This document shows positions 51,716 through 61,830 of a stretch of DNA of 63,940 nucleotides, piece after piece. The notes beneath the pieces were generated by a model that worked only from the letters and a program-made list of their open reading frames with translations, ran no database searches and was not told the origin of the DNA. Each line of letters opens with the position of its first letter. The first letter of the stretch is position 1. The DNA is taken from contig NZ_ATWV01000015.1 in NCBI RefSeq assembly GCF_000421345.1, positions 1-63,940 of the forward strand, given 5' to 3'. A program made the position numbers and the translations under genes. The stretch is from Treponema bryantii NK4A124. GTDB taxonomy: Bacteria > Spirochaetota > Spirochaetia > Treponematales > Treponemataceae.

Positions 51716-52288
51716 CTACTTTATGAGACGAATATTATCAACAAAGAAGTGCGATTCTTTCATAAGAATATCCCAGCTGTTGTTGTAAATAGAGATTCGT
51801 CTTACGTCATGAAGTCTGTCTGCGTACTTTTGCAGGTCAAATACCATGGTGTGTTTACCTTTCGGTAAATCATACTGGGCAAGGCTGCACCAGTTCCAGG
51901 AATCTGTTGCCTGAATAACTAAGGTAATGTTGTAGGTATAGTTTTCCGGATTATAAAAATCAAGGACAATATATTTAGAACCGGAAAGATCATTGGTTCC
52001 ATCATAAAACCATACTCCAGATTTTGTAGAGTTTTTATCCATAACATCCATAGTCATTTCAAGCGAATGAGAGCCTTCCGAAGCCCATTCTTTTGAAATA
52101 TTTGCGCCTGTTGAATTTTTTACAGAACCATACTGGTCCCAGTCAAAGCCTGCCCAGATCCAGTAATTACCTTTTTCAAAGCCGTCAAAAAGAACTGTAG
52201 TTCCTTCTGGAAGTTCTATATCTACCTGAGCAAAAAGCATAATGCTTGAAAAAATCATTAAAAATACAAAAGCAAATTTCTTTTTCAT
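51716..52288 (-). CDS. Secreted carbohydrate-binding-like protein
   Basis: A 190-aa protein with a signal peptide (MKKKFAFVFLMIFSSIMLFA) and one beta-sandwich domain rich in aromatics (GNYWIWAGFDWDQYGSV, VWFYDGTNDLSGSKYIVLDF, HFFVDNIRL). This fits a galactose-binding-like or CBM-type jelly roll on the periplasmic or outer face. No catalytic domain is attached. A GGAGGT ribosome binding site precedes the ATG. It lies between a chemoreceptor gene and the MoxR/VWA pair on the same strand. Confidence 0.75.
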   Translation of the reverse strand: MKKKFAFVFLMIFSSIMLFAQVDIELPEGTTVLFDGFEKGNYWIWAGFDWDQYGSVKNSTGANISKEWASEGSHSLEMTMDVMDKNSTKSGVWFYDGTNDLSGSKYIVLDFYNPENYTYNITLVIQATDSWNWCSLAQYDLPKGKHTMVFDLQKYADRLHDVRRISIYNNSWDILMKESHFFVDNIRLIK

Positions 52289-52303
52289 ATTTTACCTCCA
52301 GTC

Positions 52304-54550
52304 CTATTCAACCTTGAACTTATTCATTGCATCACGAAGCTTTGCAATACTTTCTACGTTCTTTTCTACGTATTCATGGGCCTTCTTTGAAAGCTGGCCT
52401 ATTGCATCTGTTTTTTCGGTCATGTTCTTAACATTTGTATTTACAGATGTAGTCATGCTTGCAATGCGGTCCATTTCATAAGAAACCTGTTTGCTTCCTT
52501 CCATCATTTCATCAGAGTCGTTCTTTACGTTTACCGTAATATCATTAATGGCATGCATAAGCTCAAGAACCTGCTCTCCACCCTTATTCTGCTGCTGCAT
52601 TTCTTCATCAATGATAAGCTCCTGCTCACTTACAGTTTTTGTAAGTGCAAAGATGCTGTTGAACTGATTCTGTACCTGAATAGTAGACTCTGTGACAGTC
52701 TTAATAAGATCCTGAACATCCTTAAGTTCATTCTGAATCTTTGTACCCTGAGAGTTTGATTCCTCTGCAAGCTTACGGATTTCACCTGCAACTACAGAGA
52801 AGCCCTGTCCACTGTCTCCCGCATGAGCCGCCTCAATTGCCGCATTCATGGCAAGAAGGTTTGTCTGGCTGGCAATATTACGGATTACCGAAGAAGCTTC
52901 CTGAAGGTTCTTTGAACGGTCCTGAATCTTTGCAGAAAGGTCAGCCATGCTGTTGATGAGCGACTGACCAAGCTCAGAAGCCTGTTCAAGCTGATTCATA
53001 GAAGTTCTGTTATTATCAAGAATGTTAGAAACATTTCTGATATTTGCCGTCATCTGTTCAATAGAAGCCGCAGACTCAGTAACACTCGAAGCCTGAGTAT
53101 CAATATTTTCATTAAGCTTCTGAATATTCTTAACAATCTGATTTACTACAGAAAGAGCCTCTTCTACACCAGCCGCATGATCCTGCATCTGGTTTTGGAT
53201 TGCTTCGATACTTGACGTAATATCTACTACAGCCTGCGAAGTCTGATTCATAGACTCATTAAGCTCGTTTCCAATTTCATCCATTTCTACGCTGGAATTT
53301 TTTACATCCTTAATAGAAACAGAAAGCTTATCCATAGTCTTATTAAAGCTTTCGCACATTGCACCAATTTCGTTATTCTGTCTTGCGTGCAGACGTACTG
53401 TCATATCACCATCACCTTCACTGATATTCTGGAGGGCTTCTACAGTAGTCTTAAGAGGCTTTGTAATTCCGGTAACGACACCGTATACAATAATCATTAC
53501 AATAACAATCTGCAGGGCAAAGGCTATAATAATAATCCAGATGGTTTTCCAGGCACTTTTGTCTATCTCGTCTTCCGGAGTTGTGGTTACAAAGAACCAT
53601 GATTTTCCGGAGCGGTCTACCTGAGCTTTAACAATTGTAACAAAGAGATTCTGATTATTGAGTCTTGTTGAAAAGGCTTGTGTAGAATAATCAATATAAC
53701 AGTCAGAAATATCATCGCCATCCTGTGCACGGCTGCCATCCGGCTTGATATAAACCGGATTAAAATAATTTTTCAGATTTGTATCAAGGAAGAAAGCCGA
53801 TTTATTACCAGCCTGTGAACTGTCGGAAGATGCCAGAACAGCACCGCTGGAGGTTATGAATTCGCACTTCGTTCCATGGAAAATTGACTCTCCATCCATC
53901 ATTCCATCCAGACCGGAAAGAACAATATCAATTCCCGCAATACCAGAACGCTGACCGAGAGAGTTTTGAATCTGGCTGAAAACCTTTGCACTAAGCACTG
54001 ACTCACCATCAAGAGTTGTAAGAACCGGCTCACTGATATATGAATAAGGTGTATTTGCAGCCTGTTCTATCTGAGCTTCAGAAAACTCTGTTACAATATC
54101 ATTTTTAATACGTCCGTTTCTATCGCGGATGTAGTGAATTTTAAACTGTCCAGAAGGGTTATCATCATAATCAGCGCGGCGCTTATCCTTATGGTCGAAC
54201 ATATTTGGCAGCCAGTAAGCCCAGGCTGAATCTATAGTAGAAGATTTTACCATAGCACGTACCGCCTGCTCAGCCGCAGAAGCTCTCTGCTTTTCTGGAA
54301 TAGCCCAGGTACCACCTAAAAGACCTGCAAGTGCTTCCGCTGCATTTACAACTTCCGTCATTCTGCGTTCTACCGAGATGCTTTTTGCTTCACTTAATGT
54401 AATAATACTTTTAGTAATCTGTTCCTTGTTACTTCTCAAAACTGTCCGGCCAATAATAAAGGTCATAATAACAGAAACGAGAACCATTCCGATTCCAAGA
54501 GACAAAATGAGACTTAATCGGATTGAGGTTTTAGAGGAATTATTACCCAT
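52304..54550 (-). CDS. Methyl-accepting chemotaxis protein
   Basis: A 748-aa chemoreceptor. TM1 (about 12-32), a ~300-aa periplasmic Cache-type sensor (contains [20 protein letters not shown]), and TM2 (about 338-360) are followed by HAMP and a long signalling coiled coil whose tip has [20 protein letters not shown], the CheA/CheW-binding hairpin. The start at 54550 is chosen because GGAG (54556-54559) lies 5 nt upstream, inside the longer frame from 54562. A TATACT box at 54574-54579 is the likely -10. The ligand is unknown; Cache domains often bind amino or organic acids. Confidence 0.95.
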   Translation of the reverse strand: MGNNSSKTSIRLSLILSLGIGMVLVSVIMTFIIGRTVLRSNKEQITKSIITLSEAKSISVERRMTEVVNAAEALAGLLGGTWAIPEKQRASAAEQAVRAMVKSSTIDSAWAYWLPNMFDHKDKRRADYDDNPSGQFKIHYIRDRNGRIKNDIVTEFSEAQIEQAANTPYSYISEPVLTTLDGESVLSAKVFSQIQNSLGQRSGIAGIDIVLSGLDGMMDGESIFHGTKCEFITSSGAVLASSDSSQAGNKSAFFLDTNLKNYFNPVYIKPDGSRAQDGDDISDCYIDYSTQAFSTRLNNQNLFVTIVKAQVDRSGKSWFFVTTTPEDEIDKSAWKTIWIIIIAFALQIVIVMIIVYGVVTGITKPLKTTVEALQNISEGDGDMTVRLHARQNNEIGAMCESFNKTMDKLSVSIKDVKNSSVEMDEIGNELNESMNQTSQAVVDITSSIEAIQNQMQDHAAGVEEALSVVNQIVKNIQKLNENIDTQASSVTESAASIEQMTANIRNVSNILDNNRTSMNQLEQASELGQSLINSMADLSAKIQDRSKNLQEASSVIRNIASQTNLLAMNAAIEAAHAGDSGQGFSVVAGEIRKLAEESNSQGTKIQNELKDVQDLIKTVTESTIQVQNQFNSIFALTKTVSEQELIIDEEMQQQNKGGEQVLELMHAINDITVNVKNDSDEMMEGSKQVSYEMDRIASMTTSVNTNVKNMTEKTDAIGQLSKKAHEYVEKNVESIAKLRDAMNKFKVE

Positions 54551-54672
54551 TAGTTTCTCCATAATACAGAATTTAGTATACTTAGAATAAACCTTGATTA
54601 CTTTTTTTTCAATCTAAATAATGAAACAAAATTCCAAACTTATATTACAAATCTATATAAATAAAGGAATTA

Positions 54673-56583
54673 TCAGTGGCTTTCTGCAGCAGCTTTATCA
54701 TCTTCCTTATGGAAGGCCTGTTTCTGCTCGTACATGATGTTATCTACGTTTTCGACAGCCTGTTCGAGGGTTAAATCTGACTGTGCGGGCACGGAATAGG
54801 TTCCTACGCTGGCAGAAAGGTTATATGGAAGGTGCATCACAGAAGTTTTTGATGCAAGTCTCTCCTTAATTTGAGTGCAGTAATCTTCACCATTGTAATT
54901 TTTACTGTTTCCTACAACCAGGAACTCGTCTCCACCATAGCGGATAACAAGCCAGTTTCTAGGCACGGTTTCCAGTACAGCGGCGGCTACAGTTTTTACG
55001 GCAAGGTCTCCGTGAAGGTGGCCGAACTGGTCGTTAATATGCTTCATCTTATTGATATCAACAAAGAAGAGAACAGTAGTAAGACCATTCTTTTTGTTCT
55101 GGGCATAATATGGTTTTGCAAGCTTATCCATTCCCTGTCTGTTGAGGGCACCAGAAAGGGCATCGCGGGTAGAAAGCTTAAGATACTGCTGGCTCATCTG
55201 CTTGAACATGTTCTTTTTGCGGAAGTGCTCAATACTTGTTCCAATGGAACGGGACCAGATATAGCCGTATCGATTATTAATCATGGTCAGATTATTTTTT
55301 GCGACATAATAACCGTGAACATAAGAGTGATGATAAATCGGCATAAACATAAAGGTCGAGCTTTCTTCGCTCTTCATCTTAGCAGGAATAAGGTCGCGGG
55401 TATTTATCATTTCGCGAAGGTATTTTTTATTATCCTGAATGGAACAGATGGCCTGAACCTGAGTTCCGTAATTTAAGTTTTGCGGAAGATTTTCTGCTGA
55501 ATTGATAAGTACAGAAGTCCAGTCAGATTTCATAAAAATACAGAAGTTTTCACCTTCGAAATTATGCGATTTTGTAAGAAAGTTTTCGATATTTGTAAGC
55601 AGGGTAAAAACATCTGCCGCTTCTGCAAAAATCTCTTCAATAACTTCTATCTGGGTATTGAACTCTTCTTTTTTGTAATCTTCATCAAGAAGATTAAGAG
55701 TGAGAATTGACTGCAGCTTTGTATTGACGTTTGCACAACCGCAGGACTGCCGCAAAACCGGTGTACTTTTTACCTTCAAAATTTGAGCAGGATTTACACC
55801 AAACTGCAGGCGGTTTATTACCTCTGCACCAAGAAGCTCAGCATTATTATGAACTGTTGTAAGAGAAGGATTTGAACACTTTGCTTCTGGAATATCATCA
55901 AATCCTATTATTTTAACTTTTTCCGGAACTGATATTCTGTTTTCATTACAGACTTTTAGAAGAGCCAGACCAATTAAATCGTTGGCACAACAAACGGCCT
56001 GAGGGAAAGTGTTTCCCGCCTTTATATAGCTGGCAAAAAATCTGTAGGCACAATGATAATCGCTGTATTCAATAGAAAAAACTTTCTTTGCATCAAACTC
56101 TATCTGATTATCTTTTAAAACTGTAGTATAGGCTTTATACCTTTCGCTAATATCTACAGAAGCTTCCTTTCCTGATACATAAGCAATATCCCTTACATTA
56201 TGCATTTGGATAAGATGATTTAAAGCTTCATAGGTTCCCGAATAATTATCTACTTTAAGACAGCAAATGCCTTCCAGTTTTTTATTAATGCTTATAGCCG
56301 GTTTTCCAGATTTTAAAATCCTGAGACGTTCGCGTTCGAGAATGCGGGCATTGCCGATTAAATCTGCAAGGACAACAATGCCGTCAAAATCTTCATAGTG
56401 TATGAGATTGAATATAGAAGCACCGGTATAATTTGGAAAGCCTGAATACTCTGTATAATTGTAGGTATTGAATAAATAAATATCTGTATTCTTTCCCTGA
56501 ACAGCCTTCTGCATTCCTTCCATAAAATCTTTAAGAAAGTAAGTGCACCAGCCACAGGCAAGTACGGCGATCTTCTTCTTCAT
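54673..56583 (-). CDS. Diguanylate cyclase with LacI-like sugar-sensor domain
   Basis: A 636-aa cytoplasmic protein. Residues 1-275 match LacI/periplasmic-binding-type ligand domains (IAVLACGWCTYFLKDFMEGM, VCCANDLIGLALLKVC, VKIIGFDDIPEAKCSNPSLT) but lack both the DNA-binding headpiece and a signal peptide. Residues 290-460 form a GAF-like linker region. The C-terminal GGDEF domain (about 470-625) has LSGALNRQGMDKL and an intact VIRYGGDEFLVV. The inhibitory RxxD site is absent (RNWL at that place). It should make cyclic-di-GMP in response to a sugar or nucleoside inside the cell. The start is leaderless, seven bases after an extended -10. Confidence 0.9.
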   Translation of the reverse strand: MKKKIAVLACGWCTYFLKDFMEGMQKAVQGKNTDIYLFNTYNYTEYSGFPNYTGASIFNLIHYEDFDGIVVLADLIGNARILERERLRILKSGKPAISINKKLEGICCLKVDNYSGTYEALNHLIQMHNVRDIAYVSGKEASVDISERYKAYTTVLKDNQIEFDAKKVFSIEYSDYHCAYRFFASYIKAGNTFPQAVCCANDLIGLALLKVCNENRISVPEKVKIIGFDDIPEAKCSNPSLTTVHNNAELLGAEVINRLQFGVNPAQILKVKSTPVLRQSCGCANVNTKLQSILTLNLLDEDYKKEEFNTQIEVIEEIFAEAADVFTLLTNIENFLTKSHNFEGENFCIFMKSDWTSVLINSAENLPQNLNYGTQVQAICSIQDNKKYLREMINTRDLIPAKMKSEESSTFMFMPIYHHSYVHGYYVAKNNLTMINNRYGYIWSRSIGTSIEHFRKKNMFKQMSQQYLKLSTRDALSGALNRQGMDKLAKPYYAQNKKNGLTTVLFFVDINKMKHINDQFGHLHGDLAVKTVAAAVLETVPRNWLVIRYGGDEFLVVGNSKNYNGEDYCTQIKERLASKTSVMHLPYNLSASVGTYSVPAQSDLTLEQAVENVDNIMYEQKQAFHKEDDKAAAESH

Positions 56584-56590
56584 AACATAA

Positions 56591-56619
56591 ATTATAACAT
56601 GATTTTATATTACTTGCAA
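56591..56619 (-). promoter_or_regulatory. Leaderless promoter of the sugar-sensor diguanylate cyclase
   Basis: Minus strand TTGCAA (56614-56619), 17 nt and an extended -10 TGTTATAAT (hexamer 56591-56596), then 7 nt to ATG 56583. The -35 abuts the terminator of the upstream udp gene. Confidence 0.8.
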
Positions 56620-56646
56620 AAAAAAAGCCCCACTTAATTGTGGAGC
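56617..56646 (-). terminator. Rho-independent terminator after udp
   Basis: The minus strand reads a GCTCCAC/GTGGGGC hairpin (one G-T/A mismatch) with loop AATTAA, followed by nine T. It lies 11 bp after the udp stop. Confidence 0.88.
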
Positions 56647-56656
56647 ATTATTGTAA

Positions 56657-57436
56657 TTATTTATTCTTGTCTTCAAGAATGAGACGGCGGAGAGCTTCTA
56701 CTCCAACAGTGATTGCAAGCTCTGTATCGTGAGCCTGTTTGTTAGGAAGTCCTTTTTTAGCACGCTCCTGGTTTGCAACTACAAGGAAGCAGGAACCTAC
56801 GCGGACACGGAGGAACTGGCCTGCAATAAAGAGAGCCGCACTTTCCATTTCTGATGCAAGACACCCCATTCGAAGCCAGGCCTGCCATTTATTTTCGAGC
56901 TCGTAGCTTACAGGCATAACTTCTGGTTCATGCTGGCCGAAGAAGGAATCCTTGCACTGAACAACGCCTGTGTGGTGCGGCGCCTTGAGGTCGCGGGCGG
57001 CGGATACAAGGGCGTTTACACAGTCCAGATTTGCAACTGCAGGATATTCGATTGGTGCAAACTCGCGGGAAGTTCCTTCCATACGAACAGCACCTGTAGC
57101 AATAACAATGTCGCCGCCCATTACGTCTTCCTGCATACCACCGCAGGTTCCAACGCGGATAAAGGTGTGGGCGCCGCATTTTGCAAGCTCGTCTATGGCG
57201 ATTGCGGCAGAAGGTCCACCGATACCGGTTGAAGTTACGCTTACAGGAACTCCTTCGAGAGTACCTGTGTAAGTTGTATATTCACGAACATCTGCAACAA
57301 GCTTTGGATTATCAAAGTGTGCAGCAATTTTTTCGCAACGCTTTGGATCGCCCGGCATGATAACGTACTTACCGATGTCTGCAGGGCCAACGCCTGTGTG
57401 ATACTGTTTTCCTGAACCTTCTGTGTAGTCTACCAT
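56657..57436 (-). CDS. udp: Uridine phosphorylase
   Basis: It splits uridine with phosphate into uracil and ribose-1-phosphate. The 259-aa product has [15 protein letters not shown] (phosphate site), [30 protein letters not shown] and [15 protein letters not shown] with the ribose-binding Glu/Met/Glu. VVANQERA is also typical. Length is normal. An AGGAGA ribosome binding site precedes the ATG. It lies 79 bp after the hydratase gene on the same strand, separated by two family B palindromes, and has its own terminator. Confidence 0.93.
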   Translation of the reverse strand: MVDYTEGSGKQYHTGVGPADIGKYVIMPGDPKRCEKIAAHFDNPKLVADVREYTTYTGTLEGVPVSVTSTGIGGPSAAIAIDELAKCGAHTFIRVGTCGGMQEDVMGGDIVIATGAVRMEGTSREFAPIEYPAVANLDCVNALVSAARDLKAPHHTGVVQCKDSFFGQHEPEVMPVSYELENKWQAWLRMGCLASEMESAALFIAGQFLRVRVGSCFLVVANQERAKKGLPNKQAHDTELAITVGVEALRRLILEDKNK

Positions 57437-57453
57437 AATCTTTCTCCTGTAGA

Positions 57454-57513
57454 GATTGTCCGGTCAAGCCGGACAATGACAATTGTGTCATTCCCCGGCT
57501 TGACCGGGGAATC
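57454..57513. repeat. Two family B palindromes
   Basis: ATTGTCCGG TCAAG CCGGACAAT and ATTCCCCGG CTTGA CCGGGGAAT, joined by GACAATTGTGTC. They fill the whole gap between the hydratase stop and the udp ribosome binding site. Confidence 0.9.
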
Positions 57514-57515
57514 CA

Positions 57516-59744
57516 TTATCCACGATAGAAATTAATCAAACATCCCGCAAGGATGATTTTGCGCTCGTCGTCTGTGAGGTCTCCGGTACTGAGTTCAAAC
57601 TCATTTACAGTGCCGTCTGCCTTTACAGCGTATGCTTTGCAGCTCGGAAGCTTTTCGCTAACCATCTTCTTTACATCCGGGATAAATACATAGTCACCGT
57701 TTGCAAATGGAAGATTCTTGTCTCCATCTTTGTACAAGAATGGAAGCATACCCCAGTTGATAAGGTTAGAGCGGTAACGCTTTGTAGCATATTCATTTGC
57801 AATGTTTGCCCAGCCACCAAGAACCTTCTGGCAGCTAGCAGCCTGTTCACGAGCCGATCCGTCACCAGGCTTTACAGCGAAAATTGATGAACCAAGACCT
57901 GCAGCCTCAGCACGGGCACCATAACCTGCAGAGAACTTTTCAAGAGCTGCCGCTGCAGTCTTTACTTCAGCCTTCACTTCTTCACTGCCATCACGTACAG
58001 CCTTTGCGCGTCCAACGTACGCAGGGTCGCGGCGGCTAAGTGTAAACTCAGCAAGCCCGAGTGGATTTGAACGGAATGATGAAGTTTCTCCTGAAGGAAT
58101 AAGTTCATCTGTTGTAGTTACAGGGTCGTGAATCTCAGATACAATCTTAATGAGAAGGTCATCTGAAAGTGGCTTCATTGCAGGCCAATCCTTAATGTTC
58201 GGACCAAACTGAATTTCAACTTCCGGATGAGCAACGCCCTTTGAATCGTATACACGTTTTTCGTAAATTGCCTTGTCAAAGAAATATTTCTTTCCGCTGA
58301 ACTCTGTATCGAATTCTGTTGCGGCTGTAAGGAATCCCTTGTTTGCGGCAGTAGCTGCGATAGAACGTGCATCCATAAGGGCAACGCTTGAAAGCTGGCC
58401 GTTCTGAATCTTTGAACCTTCGCGGTTAGGGAAGTTTCTTGTAGAGTGACGGATAGAGAAGGCACCGTTAGCAGGAGTATCACCTGCACCAAAACATGGA
58501 CCACAGAAGGCAGTCTTTACTACTGCACCGGCATCAATCAATGCACCAAAGGCACCGTTCTTCATAAGTTCCATATAAACAGGCATAGAAGCAGGATAAA
58601 CGCTCAATACGAACTTGCCGTTTCCTGAGTCCTTACCCTTAAGAATATCAGCAGCAGCACAGATGTTTTCAAATCCACCACCTGCACAACCGGCAATAAT
58701 TCCCTGGTCAACATAAAGTTTTCCGTCAATAATCTTGTTATGGAGATTGAAATCAACCTTGTCACCGAAGCTTACCTTTGCGCGCTTTTCTGCATCAGTC
58801 AAAACATCATCAAGATTTTTATTTACTTCTTCAATTGTATAAGCGCAAGACGGGTGGAATGGCATTGCAATCATTGGGCGGATTTCGCTCAAATCAATTT
58901 CGATTGCACCGTCGTAATATGCGCCGGCAGCAGGCTTGAGCTCTTTATAAGCTCCCACTCTTCCATGAATTGCATACCACTCTTCAACCTTGCCGTCTGT
59001 TTCCCAGATAGAAGAAAGACAGGTAGTTTCTGTAGTCATTACATCAACACCGATACGGAAATCAGCAGAAAGGTTAGCAACGCCAGGACCAATAAATTCC
59101 ATTACCTTGTTCTTTACAAATCCGCTTGCAAAAACTTCTTTAATGATTGCAAGGGCAACGTCCTGAGGCCCAACGCCAGGAACAGGAGCGCCAGTCAGAT
59201 AAATTGCAACAACTCCAGGATAGTTTACATCGTAAGTCTTTCCCAGGAGCTGCTTTGCGAGTTCTCCACCACCCTCACCGATTGCCATAGTACCCAAAGC
59301 ACCGTAGCGTGTATGAGAGTCTGACCCCAAAATCATGGCACCGCATTCAGCAAGCATTTCGCGGGCATACTGGTGAATAACAGCCTGGTGAGGAGGAACA
59401 TAAACTCCGCCATATTTCTGAGCACAGGTCAAACCGAACATGTGGTCGTCGTCATTGATTGTACCACCAACAGCACAAAGAGAGTTGTGGCAGTTTGTCA
59501 AAACGTAAGGAATAGGGAACTTTTCAAGACCAGATGCACGGGCTGTCTGAATGATTCCAACATAAGTAATATCGTGAGAAGTGATTTTATCAAACTTGAT
59601 TTTAAGCTTGCTTTCGTCTCCGCTAGTGTTGTGTTTCTGTAAGATTGAATAAGCGATTGTTTTTTTTGCGCCGTCTGCAGATGCTCCTGCCGCAGGGCTA
59701 AGTTTTCCGTTTTCGTAAATTGCACCGGTTTGCCAGAGTTTCAT
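57516..59744 (-). CDS. Aconitase-family hydratase (YbhJ-like)
   Basis: A 742-aa protein of the aconitase superfamily, like the uncharacterised E. coli hydratase YbhJ. It has the substrate-site block [20 protein letters not shown] and cysteines in [16 protein letters not shown] and [18 protein letters not shown] that fit the three ligands of a [4Fe-4S] cluster. The C-terminal swivel domain contains [14 protein letters not shown]. It is distinct from citrate-cycle aconitase in length and motif detail; the substrate is unknown. AAGGAAA precedes the ATG. It lies downstream of a C4-dicarboxylate transporter gene on the same strand, so a dicarboxylate or tricarboxylate substrate is plausible. Confidence 0.9.
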   Translation of the reverse strand: MKLWQTGAIYENGKLSPAAGASADGAKKTIAYSILQKHNTSGDESKLKIKFDKITSHDITYVGIIQTARASGLEKFPIPYVLTNCHNSLCAVGGTINDDDHMFGLTCAQKYGGVYVPPHQAVIHQYAREMLAECGAMILGSDSHTRYGALGTMAIGEGGGELAKQLLGKTYDVNYPGVVAIYLTGAPVPGVGPQDVALAIIKEVFASGFVKNKVMEFIGPGVANLSADFRIGVDVMTTETTCLSSIWETDGKVEEWYAIHGRVGAYKELKPAAGAYYDGAIEIDLSEIRPMIAMPFHPSCAYTIEEVNKNLDDVLTDAEKRAKVSFGDKVDFNLHNKIIDGKLYVDQGIIAGCAGGGFENICAAADILKGKDSGNGKFVLSVYPASMPVYMELMKNGAFGALIDAGAVVKTAFCGPCFGAGDTPANGAFSIRHSTRNFPNREGSKIQNGQLSSVALMDARSIAATAANKGFLTAATEFDTEFSGKKYFFDKAIYEKRVYDSKGVAHPEVEIQFGPNIKDWPAMKPLSDDLLIKIVSEIHDPVTTTDELIPSGETSSFRSNPLGLAEFTLSRRDPAYVGRAKAVRDGSEEVKAEVKTAAAALEKFSAGYGARAEAAGLGSSIFAVKPGDGSAREQAASCQKVLGGWANIANEYATKRYRSNLINWGMLPFLYKDGDKNLPFANGDYVFIPDVKKMVSEKLPSCKAYAVKADGTVNEFELSTGDLTDDERKIILAGCLINFYRG

Positions 59745-59766
59745 TGTGATTTCCTTGTTTAAAATG

Positions 59767-59794
59767 TGTCATTCCCGGACTTTCCCCGGGAATC
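59767..59794. repeat. Family B palindrome
   Basis: GTCATTCCCGG, a short loop and CCGGGAATCT. It lies in the 92-bp gap between the transporter stop and the hydratase start. Confidence 0.8.
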
Positions 59795-59836
59795 TTTGTT
59801 TTCATTGAGAATATCATATTTCGCAGCTTCAAGCAA

Positions 59837-61207
59837 TCAATAAAAAATCTTCACAAGAATTGTTCCGACGATTGTCGAAGTAATTACGCTGGTAAGCCCA
59901 GGCAGCATAAAGCTGTGATTGAGCAGGTACTTTCCAATTTTTGTGGTACCCGAACGGTCAAAGTTTACCGTAGCAATATCACTCGGATAGTTTGGAATAA
60001 AGAAGTAAGCATAAACACTTGGCATAACTCCAAGCAGGACAGGTCCAGGAATCCCCAGTTTGTAAGCCAAAGGAAGCATTGCCACAAGCGTTGCTCCCTG
60101 AGAATTAATAAGAACACTCACGGCAAAAAAGGCGAAGGCAATTGTCCATGGGAAGCGCTCAACAATACCCTTAAGGCCGCTTTCGATTACAGGAAGATAG
60201 TTTGAAAAGTAAGTGTCGGCTAACCAGGCAATTCCGTAAATGGCAACAACCGCCACCATACCACTCTGCCATACTGCCCCGCTCACAGCCTTTTTAGGAG
60301 AAGCCTTGGCAAAAATAATCATAACAGCAGCCGCAGTAATCAATACAATCTGAATAATAAGATTCATACCAAGGCGGCTGGCTTTTTCACTTCCATCGGC
60401 AAGTTTTGCAATATACTGAGGACGAATATCATGTCCAGCAATCTGCATAAGAGAATAGAAGACAATCAGCGCAATTGCTCCAAGGAAGATGAAAACAGAA
60501 ATCTTAGCCTCTTTAGAAACCTGCTTGTCCAGAACAGAAGCATTAGAACCATACATATAAGCCTTAGTTTCAGGATCTGCAAGGCGGGCCTGAAATTCAG
60601 GATCCTTGTCCAGGTCTTTTCCGCGTTTGTATGAAACAAGGGCTGCCATAAGAATACCGCAAAGACAGGAAGGAATTGTAATTGCAACAACCTGAACATT
60701 ATTAACATCAAAACTGTTTGCACCAGAAATTACGACAAAGGAAGCAACAGCCGCAGAAATCGGTGAACAGGTAATTCCTACCTGACTTGCGATTGAGGCA
60801 ACGGCGCAGGGACGCTCAGGGCGGATTCCTTTTTTCAGGGAGATGTCGGCAATAATCGGCATAAGAGTATAAACGACGTGGCCGGTTCCGACAAGTACAG
60901 TTAAAAAGAAGGTACAAAGAGGAGCCAGAAAAATAATCTGGTTAGGATGCTTACGAAGAAGCTTTTCTGCCAGCTGAATGAGCCAGTCCATTCCACCCGC
61001 TGCATGCATCATTCCCGCACAGGTAATGGCCGCAATAATAATGTAAATTACATCAGTAGGTGGATTACCGGGCTTCATTCCCACACATAAAACCAGAATA
61101 AAAAGTCCGATACCGGAAATAGCACCAAGTGCAAGACTTCCATAGCGCGAGCCCACATAAAGAGCCGCCAGTACAACCAGGAATTCAAGAATCATTGCAA
61201 GTGTCAT
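59837..61207 (-). CDS. DcuA/DcuB-type anaerobic C4-dicarboxylate transporter
   Basis: A 456-aa inner-membrane protein with about 11-12 TM helices. It matches DcuA/B at ALGAISGIGLFILVLCVG, LAEKLLRKHPNQIIFLAPL, VLVGTGHVVYTLMPIIADI and KKGIRPERPCAVASIASQVG. In E. coli such proteins exchange fumarate, aspartate or succinate in anaerobic growth. The ATG at 61207 is chosen because AGAGGTGATT lies directly upstream; a longer frame begins 13 codons earlier without a ribosome binding site. It fits a fermentative spirochaete that excretes succinate. The hydratase gene follows 92 bp later. Confidence 0.93.
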   Translation of the reverse strand: MTLAMILEFLVVLAALYVGSRYGSLALGAISGIGLFILVLCVGMKPGNPPTDVIYIIIAAITCAGMMHAAGGMDWLIQLAEKLLRKHPNQIIFLAPLCTFFLTVLVGTGHVVYTLMPIIADISLKKGIRPERPCAVASIASQVGITCSPISAAVASFVVISGANSFDVNNVQVVAITIPSCLCGILMAALVSYKRGKDLDKDPEFQARLADPETKAYMYGSNASVLDKQVSKEAKISVFIFLGAIALIVFYSLMQIAGHDIRPQYIAKLADGSEKASRLGMNLIIQIVLITAAAVMIIFAKASPKKAVSGAVWQSGMVAVVAIYGIAWLADTYFSNYLPVIESGLKGIVERFPWTIAFAFFAVSVLINSQGATLVAMLPLAYKLGIPGPVLLGVMPSVYAYFFIPNYPSDIATVNFDRSGTTKIGKYLLNHSFMLPGLTSVITSTIVGTILVKIFY

Positions 61208-61272
61208 AATCACCTCTTGAATTCTATTGTACACGAGGAAATTCAATTTGTCGAATTAGAAACTATTAAGCC

Positions 61273-61710
61273 TTATTCGAAATCATCATAAATTTTATTT
61301 ACATTCAGGCGCTTTTTATCTGTACGCTTGGAATGTGGCTTTGGACCATTTTTACCGCCGCCACTTTTGCTTTCCTTCGCCTTTTTTACATCTCCGTTTG
61401 TAAGCACGCTCATAGACTTTTCGCTGGCAAGACGGCGTTTTCTGGCATCACCTTCGAGGCCTACGGCGCTATCAGCCTGTTTTATAAGAATATCATTCGC
61501 TGAATTGAGATGAAGGGCAAAATGAAGATTATTGTTTTCTTCTATATATAATATAGCGGCTTCTATATCTGTAAAGGCAAGGCCGGCCTTCTGCTTGCCC
61601 TGAAGTTTTATATTTTCTCTGATTTTTTTTGCAATAAGAGCTTCTGTTATTAAGGATTTTTCTGAAAGCTGAATAAGAGCTGCTGCAATTTCTTCCTGTA
61701 TCTGATTCAT
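61273..61710 (-). CDS. Uncharacterised small protein with basic tail
   Basis: A 145-aa soluble protein. The first 90 residues are helical (IAAALIQLSEKSLITEALIA). The last 45 are basic and Gly/Lys-rich (KKAKESKSGGGKNGPKPHSK), ending in KIYDDFE. The tail suggests nucleic-acid or ribosome contact, but no family is recognised. TATAAT (61717-61722) lies 6 nt before the ATG with no Shine-Dalgarno, so a leaderless start is likely. It is upstream of the transporter (65-bp gap) on the same strand. Confidence 0.75.
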   Translation of the reverse strand: MNQIQEEIAAALIQLSEKSLITEALIAKKIRENIKLQGKQKAGLAFTDIEAAILYIEENNNLHFALHLNSANDILIKQADSAVGLEGDARKRRLASEKSMSVLTNGDVKKAKESKSGGGKNGPKPHSKRTDKKRLNVNKIYDDFE

Positions 61711-61716
61711 ATTTTT

Positions 61717-61722
61717 ATTATA
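61717..61722 (-). promoter_or_regulatory. -10 box of the small basic-tail protein gene
   Basis: The minus strand reads TATAAT, then 6 nt, then ATG 61710. No good -35 at 17 nt was seen. Confidence 0.6.
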
Positions 61723-61755
61723 TATTCTTTTTCCAAAAAATGCATTATTATGAAA

Positions 61756-61822
61756 GTGTCATTGTCGGGCTTGACCCGACAATCTTTTTAATAGATTCCC
61801 CGGTCAAGCCGGGGAATGACAG
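61756..61822. repeat. Two family B palindromes before feoAB
   Basis: GTCATTGTCGGG CTTGA CCCGACAATC and GATTCCCCGG TCAAG CCGGGGAATGACA. The end of the second runs directly into the AGGGGAAACA ribosome binding site of feoAB, so the repeat may have brought or shaped the start region. Confidence 0.88.
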
Positions 61823-61830
61823 GGGAAACA

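Noticed and set aside
54673-56583. LacI-type transcriptional repressor
   Set aside because: The N-terminal helix-turn-helix is missing; the ligand domain starts at residue 3 and the protein ends in GGDEF.
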